NCBI GenBank assembly: GCA_947631395.1
Contig: CANRLF010000004.1
Location: forward strand, 85,608 to 149,607
From: an uncultured Oscillospiraceae bacterium
GTDB lineage: Bacteria; Bacillota; Clostridia; Oscillospirales; Oscillospiraceae
Direction of reading: 5' to 3'
DNA: 64,000 nt
The notes under the pieces were generated by a model that was given only the letters and a program-made list of their open reading frames with translations, was not told the origin of the DNA and searched no databases. Both the position numbers and the translations under genes were made by a program. Shown one piece after another: positions 18,022 through 27,716 of this stretch (position 1 is the first letter of the stretch; each line of letters opens with the position of its first letter).

Positions 18022-18698
18022 TTTACGCCCTCCTTTTTCGCGAAATAGATGTTCCCCTGGGCGTCGACGGTCATAAGGTACACCTCGCTTATATCCCCGG
18101 CGCCGCGCTTTTTGACCTGGTTTTTGAGCCACTTTTCGTCACGCTTCAAGAGGGTCAGATTGTCGCTGAGCACCCGCCCGTCGGTGATGACCGTGACGGG
18201 AAGGCCGCTGTCGGGAGCGTCGATATTGAGCTCCTGGGGCGTGACGGGTGAGAACTTGGCGTAGGGCAGTACGGAAAGGGTCCCGTCTGTCTCAAGTATG
18301 GCGTGGCGCACGTTTGATATATCAGTTATGCCGTTTATCCGGAGCTCAACGTAGAGCTCGTCAACGGATATGCGGCATTTTTTCATCTCCGACTGTACTA
18401 TCACGCCGTTGTCCACGAGTATGCTGGGTTTACCGGACACCAGCCGCCGGAACCGTCCGTGCTTCACGGAAATGCCGGATATTATGAGCTGGCAGGCGAG
18501 CAGTGTCAGCACCGGTATTATGCCGTACAGAAGGGGAGTGCCGGTGTCCTGAAGGGGCTGGGCGGCCAGGTTCGATATGAGCACGGCCACGACCAGCTCC
18601 AGGGGCTCCAGCTCACCAAGCTGGCGCTTGCCCATGATCCGGATGGACACTATGAGCAGAAGAAAAATTATCACAGTACGTACAAAGCTCACTCCCAT
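18018..18698 (-). CDS. DUF421 (YetF-like) membrane protein
   Basis: The 226-residue protein has three N-terminal membrane helices (VRTVIIFLLLIVSIRIMG; LVVAVLISNLAAQP; GIIPVLTLLACQLIISG) followed by the conserved RLVSGKPSILVDNGVI and the two-part soluble domain of the YetF family. ATG 18698 follows GGAGGTG; an in-frame upstream extension is rejected. It forms a two-gene operon with DUF4363. Homologues are tied to stress or spore properties, but no enzymatic role is established. Confidence 0.85.
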   Translation of the reverse strand: MGVSFVRTVIIFLLLIVSIRIMGKRQLGELEPLELVVAVLISNLAAQPLQDTGTPLLYGIIPVLTLLACQLIISGISVKHGRFRRLVSGKPSILVDNGVIVQSEMKKCRISVDELYVELRINGITDISNVRHAILETDGTLSVLPYAKFSPVTPQELNIDAPDSGLPVTVITDGRVLSDNLTLLKRDEKWLKNQVKKRGAGDISEVYLMTVDAQGNIYFAKKEGVK

Positions 18699-18779
18699 TG
18701 GCGCACCTCCATATATATGAGTATCCCCGGCCGGGAGGCGATTATTCCGAAGAAAAAGCCGGCGTGGAGTGGGATTTGC

Positions 18780-18808
18780 TTGACAGTCGGGGGATTGAGG
18801 GATAAAAT
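18780..18808 (+). promoter_or_regulatory. SigA-type promoter of glmM
   Basis: TTGACA (18780-18785), 17 bp, TAAAAT (18803-18808), 30 bp before the glmM start. Confidence 0.82.
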
Positions 18809-18837
18809 AGATTGACAAGGTATTTTTGGAGGCTAAT

Positions 18838-20187
18838 ATGGGTAAATATTTTGGCACAGACGGATTTCGCGGCGAGGCAAATGTTGGCCTTACCGTTGAC
18901 CATGCCTTTAAGATAGGACGATTTCTCGGCAGTTATTTCGGCGGCGACCACAAGTGCCGCGTGGTCATCGGGAAGGACACGAGAAGGTCCAGCTATATGT
19001 ACGAGGCGGCCCTGACCGCCGGTCTCACCGGCTCCGGGGCGGATGTGTATCTTCTGCACGTCACCACCACGCCGTCGGTGAGCTACATAACCAGGATCGA
19101 CGATTTTGACTGCGGGATAATGATCTCCGCCAGCCACAATCCCTATTACGACAACGGCATCAAGCTTTTAAATTCCGGCGGCGAGAAGATGGAGGAGGAG
19201 GTCCTTGACGAGATAGAGAGGTACTTGGACGGCGAGAGCGGCGAGGTCCCATACGCCACCAGGGCGGAGATCGGCCGCACCATAGATTTCTCCGCCGGAC
19301 GCAACAGGTATATAGGCTACCTCATATCCCTTGCCACCCACTCCTATAAGGGCAAGAAGGTGGGTTTGGACTGCGCAAACGGCTCCACATGGATGATAGC
19401 CAAGAGCGTATTTGACGCGCTGGGGGCGGACACCTACGTCATAAACTCCAACCCCAACGGCCTCAACATAAATTTAAACTGCGGCTCCACCCACATCGAG
19501 GGCCTTCAGAGGCTGGTCGTGGGCAACGGCCTTGACGTGGGATTCGCCTTTGACGGCGACGCAGACAGGTGCCTTGCAGTGGACGAGAAGGGGCAGCTGG
19601 TGGACGGCGACAAGATAATGTACATCTACGGACGCCACATGTTCGAGCGGGGGAAGCTGGAGGGCACCAGAGTCGTCACCACCGTAATGTCAAATATCGG
19701 CCTCTATAAGGCCCTTGACGAGATAGGCATAGGCTACGAGATCACGGACGTGGGGGATAAGTACGTCTGGGAGAATATGCGCCGCACCGGTAACCGCATC
19801 GGCGGGGAGCAGTCCGGCCATATAATTTTCGGAAAGTACGCCACCACCGGCGACGGGGTGCTGACGGCCATAAAGCTCATGCAGGCAATGATAGACAAGA
19901 AGATGCCCCTTTCAAAGCTTGCAGAGCCCGTGAAGATCTATCCTCAGGTCCTCCGGAACGTGAAGGTGGAGGACAAGGACGGGGCCCTTTCGGACATGGA
20001 CGTGCGCAGGGCCGAGCAGGAGGCCAAGGAGCTTCTGGGCCTCAACGGGCGGGTGCTCCTCCGGAAGAGCGGCACGGAGCCACTTATACGGGTGATGGCC
20101 GAGGCGCCAACGGAAAAGGAGTGCAACGCCGCCATCGACATCATCGTAAATATGCTTGAAAAGAAGGGGTACACTCAGCATGTATAA
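18838..20187 (+). CDS. glmM: Phosphoglucosamine mutase
   Basis: The 449-residue enzyme converts glucosamine-6-phosphate to glucosamine-1-phosphate for UDP-GlcNAc and peptidoglycan. Visible are MGKYFGTDGFRGEAN, the phosphoserine loop SASHNPYYDNGIK (Ser99), the metal loop AFDGDADRCLAVDE, the sugar loop GGEQSGH and the C-terminal phosphate loop LRKSGTEPLIRVM. ATG 18838 follows TTGGAGG. The next gene overlaps by eight bases and encodes a GlmU-like beta-helix, so the two act in neighbouring steps or were co-selected. Confidence 0.96.
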   Translation: MGKYFGTDGFRGEANVGLTVDHAFKIGRFLGSYFGGDHKCRVVIGKDTRRSSYMYEAALTAGLTGSGADVYLLHVTTTPSVSYITRIDDFDCGIMISASHNPYYDNGIKLLNSGGEKMEEEVLDEIERYLDGESGEVPYATRAEIGRTIDFSAGRNRYIGYLISLATHSYKGKKVGLDCANGSTWMIAKSVFDALGADTYVINSNPNGLNINLNCGSTHIEGLQRLVVGNGLDVGFAFDGDADRCLAVDEKGQLVDGDKIMYIYGRHMFERGKLEGTRVVTTVMSNIGLYKALDEIGIGYEITDVGDKYVWENMRRTGNRIGGEQSGHIIFGKYATTGDGVLTAIKLMQAMIDKKMPLSKLAEPVKIYPQVLRNVKVEDKDGALSDMDVRRAEQEAKELLGLNGRVLLRKSGTEPLIRVMAEAPTEKECNAAIDIIVNMLEKKGYTQHV

Positions 20188-20839
20188 GACGTCGGACCTT
20201 CTGGACCTTTCCCACTCCATAGCCGGGGAGCTTCTTGGAAAATGCGAGTACCCCTGGCAGGCACTGGAGCTCATATCGAAATGGTGCGTGGAGCTGGGAG
20301 AAAAGCTACCGGAGGATGAATACGACAGGGTGGGGGAGAACGTGTGGATAGCAAAGGACGCCACCGTGTTCCCAAGCGCCTACATCGGCGGGCCCTGCAT
20401 AATAGGCCATAAGACCGAGGTCCGCCACGGGGCCTTCATCCGCGGCAGTGCCATAGTGGGGGATAACTGCGTGGTGGGCAACTCCGTGGAGCTTAAGAAC
20501 GTCATTTTATTCGATAACGTCCAGACGCCCCACTATAACTACGTGGGGGACTCAATACTGGGCTACAAGTCCCACATGGGGGCGGGGTCCATCACCTCAA
20601 ATGTGAAGTCCGACAAGACCCTTGTGGTTGTCAAGGCCGGCGATGAGAAGATCGAGACGGGGCGGAAGAAGTTTGGGGCCATTCTGGGCGACCATGTTGA
20701 GGTGGGCTGTAACTCCGTATTAAATCCCGGCACGGTTCTGGGCAGGGGAGCATCGGTCTATCCCACCTCCTGCGTCCGGGGCGTGGTGCCGGAAAACCAC
20801 ATATGGAAGGATAAGGACCACATTGTACCGAGAACGTAA
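20180..20839 (+). CDS. Left-handed beta-helix acyltransferase-like protein (GlmU C-terminal type)
   Basis: The 219-residue protein has a short helical N-terminus and then hexapeptide repeats (TVFPSAYIGGPCIIG, GAFIRGSAIVGDNCVVG), ending GVVPENHIWKDKDH. It matches the acetyltransferase half of GlmU and annotated UDP-GlcNAc diphosphorylases, but the N-terminal nucleotidyltransferase domain (GxGTRM) is absent. ATG 20180 lies inside the last codons of glmM. It may acetylate GlcN-1-P or act on another sugar nucleotide; the pairing with glmM favours the former. A terminator follows. Confidence 0.75.
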   Translation: MYKTSDLLDLSHSIAGELLGKCEYPWQALELISKWCVELGEKLPEDEYDRVGENVWIAKDATVFPSAYIGGPCIIGHKTEVRHGAFIRGSAIVGDNCVVGNSVELKNVILFDNVQTPHYNYVGDSILGYKSHMGAGSITSNVKSDKTLVVVKAGDEKIETGRKKFGAILGDHVEVGCNSVLNPGTVLGRGASVYPTSCVRGVVPENHIWKDKDHIVPRT

Positions 20840-20845
20840 AAAACC

Positions 20846-20872
20846 GGGCCGGACACGCGCCGGCCCTCTTTT
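20846..20872 (+). terminator. Terminator of the glmM operon
   Basis: GGGCCGG (20846-20852) pairs with CCGGCCC (20860-20866) across a 7-nt loop, followed by TCTTTT. Confidence 0.8.
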
Positions 20873-20961
20873 GAAATCGGGTTGTTTAAAGAGGTAAAGC
20901 AATGAAGCAAATCCCAACCGGCGGAACGGAGGGAAGTGGTTCATTGGACAAGGAGGATAAG

Positions 20962-21732
20962 ATGCGAATAGTTGTGAAGGTGGGGTCCTCGACGCTGAGT
21001 TATCCCACGGGGAGGATGAATATAAGAAGGGTGGAGGACCTGGTCAGGGTACTCAGCGACCTTAAAAACGCGGGGCATGAGGTGATATTCGTGTCCTCCG
21101 GCGCTATTGCAATGGGCGTGGGGAAGCTGGGGCTTTCAAAGCGGCCGGAGGACATCCCAGGCAAGCAGGCCGCGGCGGCGGTGGGCCAGTGCGAGCTCAT
21201 GTACACATACGACAAGCTCTTTTCAGAGTACAGCCACACCGTGGCGCAGATACTTTTGACCGCGGCGGACATAGAGGATGAGCGGCGGCACGAAAACTTC
21301 AAAAACACAATGCTACGGCTCCTTGAGATCGGCGCGGTGCCGGTGGTAAACGAGAACGACACCGTGGCCACGGAGGAGATAGTCATCGGAGATAACGACA
21401 CCCTGGCCGCGGTGGTGGCCGCCAGCGTGGACGCGGATCTGCTGATACTTATGAGCGACATCGACGGGCTATATACCGCCGACCCACGCCGGGACGACAG
21501 GGCGGAGCTCATCGAGACGGTGGAGTCGCTGACCACGGGGATATATGAGCTCGCCGGGGAGAGCGGCAGTGCCCTGGGTACCGGGGGCATGAGGACGAAG
21601 CTCCACGCCGCGAAGATCGCCACGGAGGCCGGAGTGGACATGATCATTATGAACGGCAGAGACCCACAGCGGCTTTATGACGCAGTGGAGGGCAAGAGCG
21701 TCGGCACAAGATTTGCGGGGAGGAGAATATGA
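20962..21732 (+). CDS. proB: Glutamate 5-kinase (short form without PUA domain)
   Basis: The 256-residue amino-acid kinase phosphorylates glutamate in the first step of proline synthesis. [27 protein letters not shown] and [13 protein letters not shown] are the family signatures. It stops after the kinase domain and lacks the C-terminal PUA domain of E. coli ProB, which is common in some Firmicutes. ATG 20962 follows AAGGAGGAT; upstream in-frame ATGs lack a ribosome-binding site. It overlaps proA by four bases. Confidence 0.95.
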   Translation: MRIVVKVGSSTLSYPTGRMNIRRVEDLVRVLSDLKNAGHEVIFVSSGAIAMGVGKLGLSKRPEDIPGKQAAAAVGQCELMYTYDKLFSEYSHTVAQILLTAADIEDERRHENFKNTMLRLLEIGAVPVVNENDTVATEEIVIGDNDTLAAVVAASVDADLLILMSDIDGLYTADPRRDDRAELIETVESLTTGIYELAGESGSALGTGGMRTKLHAAKIATEAGVDMIIMNGRDPQRLYDAVEGKSVGTRFAGRRI

Positions 21733-22985
21733 CCACACTTGACATATTAAAGCGGGCCAAGGCCGCGGCACCGGGGCTTTCGGCGCTGTCCACTGACCGC
21801 AAAAATAAGGCTATCATGGCTATGGCGTCGTCCCTGGAGGCGTCCTCCGGGGAGATACTCAGGGCGAACCTTGTGGACATGGAGGCCGCCCGGGGACACA
21901 TAAGCGACGTGATGCTGGACAGGCTGCGCCTGACTGAGGAGAGGATCCGGTCCATGGCCGACGGGATGCGGGATGTGGCGAAGCTGCCAGACCCGGCCTG
22001 GACGACTCTTGAGAGCGTCACCAGGCCAAACGGATTGAGGCTATATAAGGTGGCGGTGCCGCTGGGCGTCATCGCGATCATCTATGAGTCACGGCCAAAC
22101 GTGACCAGCGACGCCGCGGTGCTTGCCTTCAAGTCCGGCAACGTCTGCGTCCTGCGCTCCGGCAAGGAGGCCTGGCACAGCGCAGACGCCGTGACAAGGG
22201 CACTGAGAAGGGGCCTTTCGGAGGTCGGACTTGATGAAAATTATGTAAACTTAATCGAGGATACAAGCCGAAATTCCGCTAATGAATTGATGACTGCTAC
22301 AAATTATGTCGACTTGCTCATACCACGCGGAGGCGCGGGACTCATCAGGGCATGTGTGGAGAACGCCACGGTGCCGTGCCTTGAGACCGGCACGGGGATA
22401 TGTCATGTGTACGTTGACGAGTACGCCGACCTTGACAAGGCCGTAAAAATAATCGTAAACGCCAAGACGAGCAGGCCCAGCGTCTGCAACGCCGAGGAGG
22501 TGTGCCTCGTCCACCGGGCCGTGGCGGCCAGGTTCCTGCCGATGCTCAAAAAGGCCCTGGTGGATGACCGCGCGGCGGCGGGTGCGATACCGGTGGAGCT
22601 CCGGCTTGACACCACTGCGGCGGAGATGATCCCCGGTACGCCTGCGGGCGATCGGGACTTCGACACGGAGTTTCTTGACTACATTCTGGCGGTGAAGGTG
22701 GTGGACAGCGTTGAGGAGGCCATAGAGCACATCGCCGCCCACTCAACACACCACTCCGAGGCCATCGTAACGGAGAACGGCGATAATCAGGAGAAATTCG
22801 TCCGGGCCGTGGACAGCGCGGCGGTGTATGTCAACGCCTCCACGCGCTTTACCGACGGCGGCGAGTTCGGCCTGGGGTGCGAGATGGGCATCTCCACTCA
22901 GAAGCTCCACGCCAGGGGCCCGGTGGGCCTTCGGGAGCTGACCACATACAAATACATTGTCCGCGGTGACGGACAAGTGCGCTAA
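21729..22985 (+). CDS. proA: Glutamate-5-semialdehyde dehydrogenase
   Basis: The 418-residue NADPH-dependent enzyme reduces glutamyl-5-phosphate. Visible are [33 protein letters not shown], the catalytic Cys context [13 protein letters not shown] and the terminal [18 protein letters not shown]. It is overlapped by proB and followed 12 bp later by proC, giving the complete glutamate-to-proline pathway. The stretch near 22241 uses unusually AT-rich codons around the recurring decamer described in the findings. Confidence 0.97.
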   Translation: MTTLDILKRAKAAAPGLSALSTDRKNKAIMAMASSLEASSGEILRANLVDMEAARGHISDVMLDRLRLTEERIRSMADGMRDVAKLPDPAWTTLESVTRPNGLRLYKVAVPLGVIAIIYESRPNVTSDAAVLAFKSGNVCVLRSGKEAWHSADAVTRALRRGLSEVGLDENYVNLIEDTSRNSANELMTATNYVDLLIPRGGAGLIRACVENATVPCLETGTGICHVYVDEYADLDKAVKIIVNAKTSRPSVCNAEEVCLVHRAVAARFLPMLKKALVDDRAAAGAIPVELRLDTTAAEMIPGTPAGDRDFDTEFLDYILAVKVVDSVEEAIEHIAAHSTHHSEAIVTENGDNQEKFVRAVDSAAVYVNASTRFTDGGEFGLGCEMGISTQKLHARGPVGLRELTTYKYIVRGDGQVR

Positions 22986-22997
22986 GGGGGATAAGAC

Positions 22998-23804
22998 ATG
23001 TATAAATTCGGTTTTATCGGCGTGGGACACATGGGCGCCACGCTGGCCGACGCGGTGATAAAGGCCGAGGGGGCGGAAAATTGCGCCGTCTGCGACGCGG
23101 ACGACGGCAGGGCAAAGCTATACGCCGCCGCTAAGGGCTGTGACGTGCTCAGCGCCCACTCCATAGCCGGGGAGTGCCGGTACATCATTCTCGGCGTGAA
23201 GCCCCAGAACATGGCGGAGCTAATGGCGGACATCGGGCCGATTTTGAAGGACAGGACGGATTTTGCCCTTGTGACCATGGCCGCGGGCGTCACCATGGAG
23301 AGCCTTTGCGCCCTTATGGGCTTTGTCGCGCCGGTACTGCGGATAATGCCAAACACGCCCGCCGCCGTGGGCGCCGGGTGTATGCTGTACAGCGCCAATT
23401 CCCTGCTGGCCGCCGCAGATAAGGCCACGATCCTCGCCGCCCTGGCACCCACCGGGGAGCTGGTCGAGACGCCGGAGAGGCTGATTGACGCCGGCTGCGC
23501 CATATCCGGCTGTGGCCCGGCATTTGTCTACAAGTTCATCCTGGCCTTCGCCAAGGCCGGGGAGCGAGTGGGCCTTAAAAGCGACACGGCGCTGAAGCTT
23601 GCCGAACAGACGGTCCTCGGCGCGGCGAAGCTGGCTATTGAGTCAAAGGAGGACCCGCAGATACTGTGCGATCAGGTGTGCTCACCAGGCGGCTCCACTA
23701 TCGAGGGCGTCCGCTCTCTGGATGCCGGCCCCTTCGCCGACGAGGTGGCGAAGGCCGTCGGCGCGTCCTTTGACCGCACCGTGGAGCTTGGGAAGGGGAA
23801 GTGA
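22998..23804 (+). CDS. proC: Pyrroline-5-carboxylate reductase
   Basis: The 268-residue enzyme completes proline synthesis. It has an N-terminal Rossmann motif (FIGVGHMGATLADAV), ILGVKPQNM, RIMPNTPAAVGAG and the ProC signature around VCSPGGSTIEGVRSL. A GGGGGAT ribosome-binding site precedes ATG 22998. Its stop overlaps the GTG of the next gene. Confidence 0.96.
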   Translation: MYKFGFIGVGHMGATLADAVIKAEGAENCAVCDADDGRAKLYAAAKGCDVLSAHSIAGECRYIILGVKPQNMAELMADIGPILKDRTDFALVTMAAGVTMESLCALMGFVAPVLRIMPNTPAAVGAGCMLYSANSLLAAADKATILAALAPTGELVETPERLIDAGCAISGCGPAFVYKFILAFAKAGERVGLKSDTALKLAEQTVLGAAKLAIESKEDPQILCDQVCSPGGSTIEGVRSLDAGPFADEVAKAVGASFDRTVELGKGK

Positions 23805-24916
23805 CCGTGGAAAAACTGCGCTTCGGAGTAGTGGGCGTGGGTGCTATCGGCAAAAAGCATGTTGACATAATATCCTCGGGCCGCGTCCCCGGCGCGGAGC
23901 TTTCCGCCGTGGTGATACGCTCGGAAGATAAAAGGCGGGAGTTTGCGAAGGCTTACCCAGGCGTGGCTGTATTTGGCGATGACATATCCATGTTTCAAAG
24001 CGGAGCGATAGACGCCGCGCTGTTGGCGACGCCACACGGGGAGCACCCACAGGAGGCGGTCGCGGCCTTCGGGCGGGGTCTCCACGTCCTCACGGAGAAG
24101 CCCGCGGCGATGGAGGTCGGGGACGCCCTTGTGATGAACGAGGCCGCGGAGAAAAGCGGAAAAATCTTCGGGATAATGTATAACCAGCGCACGGAACCGG
24201 TTTACATAACATTGAAGAAGCTCATAAGCTCCGGGGAGCTGGGGGCCATCAAGCGGATAACCTGGATCGTCACGGACTGGTACCGCTCCAGGGCATATCA
24301 CCTGTCCTCACCCTGGCACTCCACCTGGCGGGGCGAGGGCGGCGGGGTGCTCATAAATCAGAGCATCCACCAGCTGGACCTGTGGCAGTGGCTTTTCGGT
24401 ATGCCCTCACGGGTCTGGGCCCGGGCCGGATTTGGCAAATACCACGGCATCGAGGTGGAGGACGACGTGATGGCGTATTTTGAGTACGAAAGCGGCATTA
24501 CCGGGGAATACATAACCTCCACCGGCGAGACCCCGGGCACAAACCGCCTTGAGATCGCCTGCGACATGGGCCGGGTGGTGGCCGAGGGGGGTAAAATCAG
24601 CTTTCTTAAAAACAGCGTTTCCGAGCGGGAGTTTGAGAAAATAAACCGGGAGCCCTTCGCAAGGCCCGACTGCGTTGCCACGGATGTGCCCATAGAGCCC
24701 AAAGACCGGGTGGGGCACGAGGCGATAATCGCGAATTTCACCGATGTCTGTATCCACGGCGGCGAGCTTATAGCGCCGGGACGCGAGGGAGTTAACGCTT
24801 TGATGCTTGCAAACGGCGCGACCCTCTCGGCGTGGACAGGGCAGTGGGTGGAGCTTGAGGATTTCCCGGTGGAAGAGTATTTGAAGCGACTGCGGGAGCA
24901 TATGGTAAAAGCGTAA
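23801..24916 (+). CDS. Gfo/Idh/MocA-family oxidoreductase
   Basis: The 371-residue NAD(P)-dependent sugar/inositol-type dehydrogenase has an N-terminal Rossmann fold (FGVVGVGAIGKKHVDII), the EKPAAMEV motif with the conserved Lys, and a C-terminal GGVLINQSIHQLDLWQWLFG that carries the DxxxH-like active-site segment. The substrate is unknown. The start is GTG 23801, overlapping the proC stop; GTG 23807 is the alternative. It is co-transcribed with proBAC, although no link to proline synthesis is known. Confidence 0.87.
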   Translation: MTVEKLRFGVVGVGAIGKKHVDIISSGRVPGAELSAVVIRSEDKRREFAKAYPGVAVFGDDISMFQSGAIDAALLATPHGEHPQEAVAAFGRGLHVLTEKPAAMEVGDALVMNEAAEKSGKIFGIMYNQRTEPVYITLKKLISSGELGAIKRITWIVTDWYRSRAYHLSSPWHSTWRGEGGGVLINQSIHQLDLWQWLFGMPSRVWARAGFGKYHGIEVEDDVMAYFEYESGITGEYITSTGETPGTNRLEIACDMGRVVAEGGKISFLKNSVSEREFEKINREPFARPDCVATDVPIEPKDRVGHEAIIANFTDVCIHGGELIAPGREGVNALMLANGATLSAWTGQWVELEDFPVEEYLKRLREHMVKA

Positions 24917-24926
24917 ACTGCGGTTC

Positions 24927-24954
24927 AGCCCCTCCTTTTGGGAGGGGCTTTTTT
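24927..24954 (+). terminator. Terminator of the proBAC operon
   Basis: A 9-bp stem (24927-24935 with 24941-24949) is followed by six T. Confidence 0.9.
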
Positions 24955-24976
24955 GCGCGGATCATTCAGGTTGCCG

Positions 24977-25005
24977 TTGACAACCGGCGGCTACCGTGTT
25001 ATTAT
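24977..25005 (+). promoter_or_regulatory. SigA-type promoter of the PadR-DUF2812-MFS operon
   Basis: TTGACA (24977-24982), 17 bp, TATTAT (25000-25005). Confidence 0.82.
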
Positions 25006-25014
25006 CATGCCATG

Positions 25015-25024
25015 CGATATATCG
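25015..25024. promoter_or_regulatory. Candidate PadR operator
   Basis: CGATATATCG is a perfect 10-bp palindrome just after the predicted transcription start, a typical site for autorepression by the PadR protein encoded next. Confidence 0.4.
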
Positions 25025-25049
25025 TGACGCGTTATAGTGGGGTGATTGG

Positions 25050-25358
25050 ATGGGGAAGCTTGGGCCGATGACGGAGGCTATGTATTATGTGCTGTTGGCG
25101 CTGACGGAGCCGGATCACGGGTACGGGCTCATGGGGCGGATACGGGAGCTCACAGGCGGACGGGTGGTCATGGGACCGGGGACGCTGTATGGGCTGCTGA
25201 CGAAGCTGCGTAAAGAGGGCTATATTTTGCTATCTGAGGAGGATAACAGGCGTAAGACGTATCTCATAACAGACGAGGGCAAGAGGGCTCTTTTAGACGA
25301 ATACAGGCGCTTAAAGCGGCTTGTGGAGGACGGGGAGGTGCTGGAACATGAAATATAG
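25050..25358 (+). CDS. PadR-family transcriptional regulator
   Basis: The 102-residue winged-helix protein reads MTEAMYYVLLALTEPDHGYG, then a recognition helix followed by GPGTLYGLLTKLRKEGYI and the wing NRRKTYLITDEGK. PadR proteins usually repress their own operon together with a transporter or membrane partner. Its 3' end overlaps the DUF2812 gene by 11 bp. Confidence 0.92.
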   Translation: MGKLGPMTEAMYYVLLALTEPDHGYGLMGRIRELTGGRVVMGPGTLYGLLTKLRKEGYILLSEEDNRRKTYLITDEGKRALLDEYRRLKRLVEDGEVLEHEI

Positions 25359-26481
25359 CTGGTCTTTCCACCCGGCGGAATACAGGGTCAGGGAGAACGA
25401 GAGCTTTTACTCCGAAAAAACGCGGCAGGGCTGGGAGCTTCAGAAGCGGGGGATCTACTTAAGCCGCTTTGTCAAGGCGGAGCCACGGGACATGATGTAC
25501 AGGCTTGAGATAGACTCGGCTGAGCCAACAGATGAGAAGCTGGCCATTTATGAGGAGTGCGGCTGGGAGCCGGTACTGAGGCGGGGGATAGTGAACATCT
25601 ACCGCGCCCCGGAGGGCTCGGGGGCGCCGGAGCTCTATACGGATACGGAGGGACAGCTTCGGTCCGTAAAGCGGCTTTTGCGGGGACACGTTATCGACCT
25701 TGCGCTGTCGGTCCTGCTTCTGGGCCTTCTCGGCGTTCTTTTCGTAAAGGGGAGGCTGAGCCCGGGGGACTTCATAAGCTCGGTGATAACTAAGGCCGTG
25801 CTGATACCGGAGCTGTGCGTTTTCTACGCCGCGGGGCTTATTTTCGCGGTGGTGTCGGAGCTTATCGCGATAGTCCATTTAAGCCGCCTTATCCGGGACA
25901 TAAGAAAGGGTAAGGAGCCGGACCGCTCCACGCGCGTAAGTAAGCCATGGGGGGCGAGGCTGCTCGTGCTCACGTGGGCGCTGTGCGTTGCGGTGTTTAT
26001 ACTTCAGCTCGCTCTCCACAAAAAGACGGACATGCCAACGGTGTCCGACGGGCCGTATATTACGCTTTCGGAGCTTAATTTTGACGGTGAGCGGACGGGG
26101 ATATTTGGCAGTGAGCCGAACTGCGCAGTGAGATACGACTGGTCGCCGCTTTGCGGCACGGTCGAGACCCGGGAGACGGTGGAGCACGGCGGGAGCTGGG
26201 TGAGCCTTGACCAGAACGTGTATGACCTTCGCGTTCCGGGGCTGGCGGAGCCCTTCGCGAAGGGCATTATCGGCACTTCGGCTACGGACAGGGACATTGA
26301 GGACTACGACGAGATAAGCGTACCCGGCTGGGATAAGGTATATGTGGCCTATATGGACTGCGTGGCCGTCAGGGGCGGGAGGGTCGTGCGCCTTTATATG
26401 CTGGCCCCCAAAGGGGAGAGTATGAGGAGCTATGTCCCGGAGATATTGAGGCTAATTGGAGGGCGCGGCGATGAAAAATAA
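25348..26481 (+). CDS. DUF2812 membrane protein
   Basis: The 377-residue protein starts at ATG 25348 inside the end of the PadR gene, with GGGGAGG upstream. The N-terminal DUF2812 domain (KTRQGWELQKRGIYLSRF, YEECGWEPVLRRG) spans about residues 10-110. Three hydrophobic segments follow (about 125-145, 155-185, 210-232), then an extracytoplasmic-looking C-terminal half. PadR-DUF2812 pairs are very common in Firmicutes; DUF2812 proteins are thought to act as membrane partners of the regulator, with no proven activity. Confidence 0.85.
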   Translation: MKYSWSFHPAEYRVRENESFYSEKTRQGWELQKRGIYLSRFVKAEPRDMMYRLEIDSAEPTDEKLAIYEECGWEPVLRRGIVNIYRAPEGSGAPELYTDTEGQLRSVKRLLRGHVIDLALSVLLLGLLGVLFVKGRLSPGDFISSVITKAVLIPELCVFYAAGLIFAVVSELIAIVHLSRLIRDIRKGKEPDRSTRVSKPWGARLLVLTWALCVAVFILQLALHKKTDMPTVSDGPYITLSELNFDGERTGIFGSEPNCAVRYDWSPLCGTVETRETVEHGGSWVSLDQNVYDLRVPGLAEPFAKGIIGTSATDRDIEDYDEISVPGWDKVYVAYMDCVAVRGGRVVRLYMLAPKGESMRSYVPEILRLIGGRGDEK

Positions 26482-27658
26482 CTACAACAGGACCGTGACG
26501 GCATGCTTTACGGGGTATATCGTCCAGGCAATAGTCAATAACTTCGCGCCGCTTCTGTTCCTCTTCCTTCAGAATAGCTATAATATCCCGATCTCACAAA
26601 TCACGCTGCTGGTGACATTCAACTTCGGGCTCCAGCTTCTGGTGGACATCGTGTCCGTTGGATTTGTGGATAAGATCGGCTACCGGGCGTCGGTGATATT
26701 GGCCCATGTCCTCGCCGCCGCGGGGCTCGCGCTGCTCACGTTTTTGCCGGATATTCTCCCGACGCCTTTTTTGGGGATACTTATTTCCGTGATGGTCTAC
26801 GCCGTGGGCGGCGGGCTTTTGGAGGTGCTGGTGAGCCCCATCGTGGAGTCGTGCCCATCGGATAACAAGGAGAAGGCCATGAGTATGCTCCACTCCTTTT
26901 ACTGCTGGGGACACGCGGGGGTGGTGCTCCTTTCCACCGCGTTTTTCTACACCGTCGGGATCGAAAGCTGGAGGCTCCTGGCGCTCATCTGGGCGCTTAT
27001 CCCCGTTTATAACGCCTTCGTGTTCGCGAAGGTCCCCATAGTGCCCATTGTGGGAGAAGGAGAGCGGGGGCTTAAAATAGGGGAGCTATTCAGGGTAAGG
27101 ACCTTCTGGATACTGCTGATAATGATGGTGTGCGCCGGGGCCAGCGAGCAGTCGGTGAGCCAGTGGGCCTCCACCTTCGCGGAGCGGGGACTGGGCATTT
27201 CAAAGGCGGCGGGGGACCTGGCGGGGCCCATGGCGTTTGCGGTATTGATGGGCATGTCGAGGCTATTTTACGGGAAATACGGCGATCGCGTGGATCTGGA
27301 GCGATTTATGACATACAGCTGTTGCCTTTGCGTCCTGTCATACCTCGTCATCGCCCTGGCGCCGGTGCCGGTGCTCAGCCTGATAGCCTGCGCCATATGC
27401 GGGCTGTCGGTGGGCATAATGTGGCCCGGGACCTTCAGCCGCGCGTCAGCGGCTGTGCCCAGGGGCGGCACGGCTATGTTCGCCCTTTTGGCCCTGGGGG
27501 GCGATCTGGGCTGTACCGGAGGGCCCACATTGGTGGGAATGGTATCGGATATGGCGGGGGACAACATGAAGATCGGGATTTTGGTTGCGGTCGTATTTCC
27601 GGTTTTATTGCTTGCCGGGATATTTACTTTAAAGAGATCAAAAAAGAGGGAAAAATAA
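26471..27658 (+). CDS. Major facilitator superfamily transporter
   Basis: The 395-residue protein has about twelve membrane helices, beginning YIVQAIVNNFAPLLFLF and ending VFPVLLLAGIFTLKRSKKRE. The loop between helices 2 and 3 reads VGFVDKIGYRAS, close to the MFS motif A. It resembles the fucose/sugar permease (FGHS) branch, but the substrate cannot be assigned. ATG 26471 follows GGAGGGCG and overlaps the DUF2812 gene by 11 bp, so a PadR-controlled efflux or uptake function is plausible. Confidence 0.86.
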   Translation: MKNNYNRTVTACFTGYIVQAIVNNFAPLLFLFLQNSYNIPISQITLLVTFNFGLQLLVDIVSVGFVDKIGYRASVILAHVLAAAGLALLTFLPDILPTPFLGILISVMVYAVGGGLLEVLVSPIVESCPSDNKEKAMSMLHSFYCWGHAGVVLLSTAFFYTVGIESWRLLALIWALIPVYNAFVFAKVPIVPIVGEGERGLKIGELFRVRTFWILLIMMVCAGASEQSVSQWASTFAERGLGISKAAGDLAGPMAFAVLMGMSRLFYGKYGDRVDLERFMTYSCCLCVLSYLVIALAPVPVLSLIACAICGLSVGIMWPGTFSRASAAVPRGGTAMFALLALGGDLGCTGGPTLVGMVSDMAGDNMKIGILVAVVFPVLLLAGIFTLKRSKKREK

Positions 27659-27660
27659 TT

Positions 27661-27697
27661 AAACCGCTCCGGAATTTACATTCCGGGGCGGTTTTTT
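27661..27697 (+). terminator. Terminator between the MFS gene and uraA
   Basis: A long stem pairs AACCGCTCCGGAA (from 27662) with its imperfect complement ending at 27693, followed by a T run on +; an AT-rich tail on the minus strand suggests use in both directions. Confidence 0.85.
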
Positions 27698-27716
27698 GAA
27701 ATGTACGTTTTTGGAT

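Noticed and set aside
20873..20961. T-box or proline-responsive leader before proB
   Set aside because: Only 89 bp lie between the terminator and the start, too short for a T-box, and the T-box core is not present.
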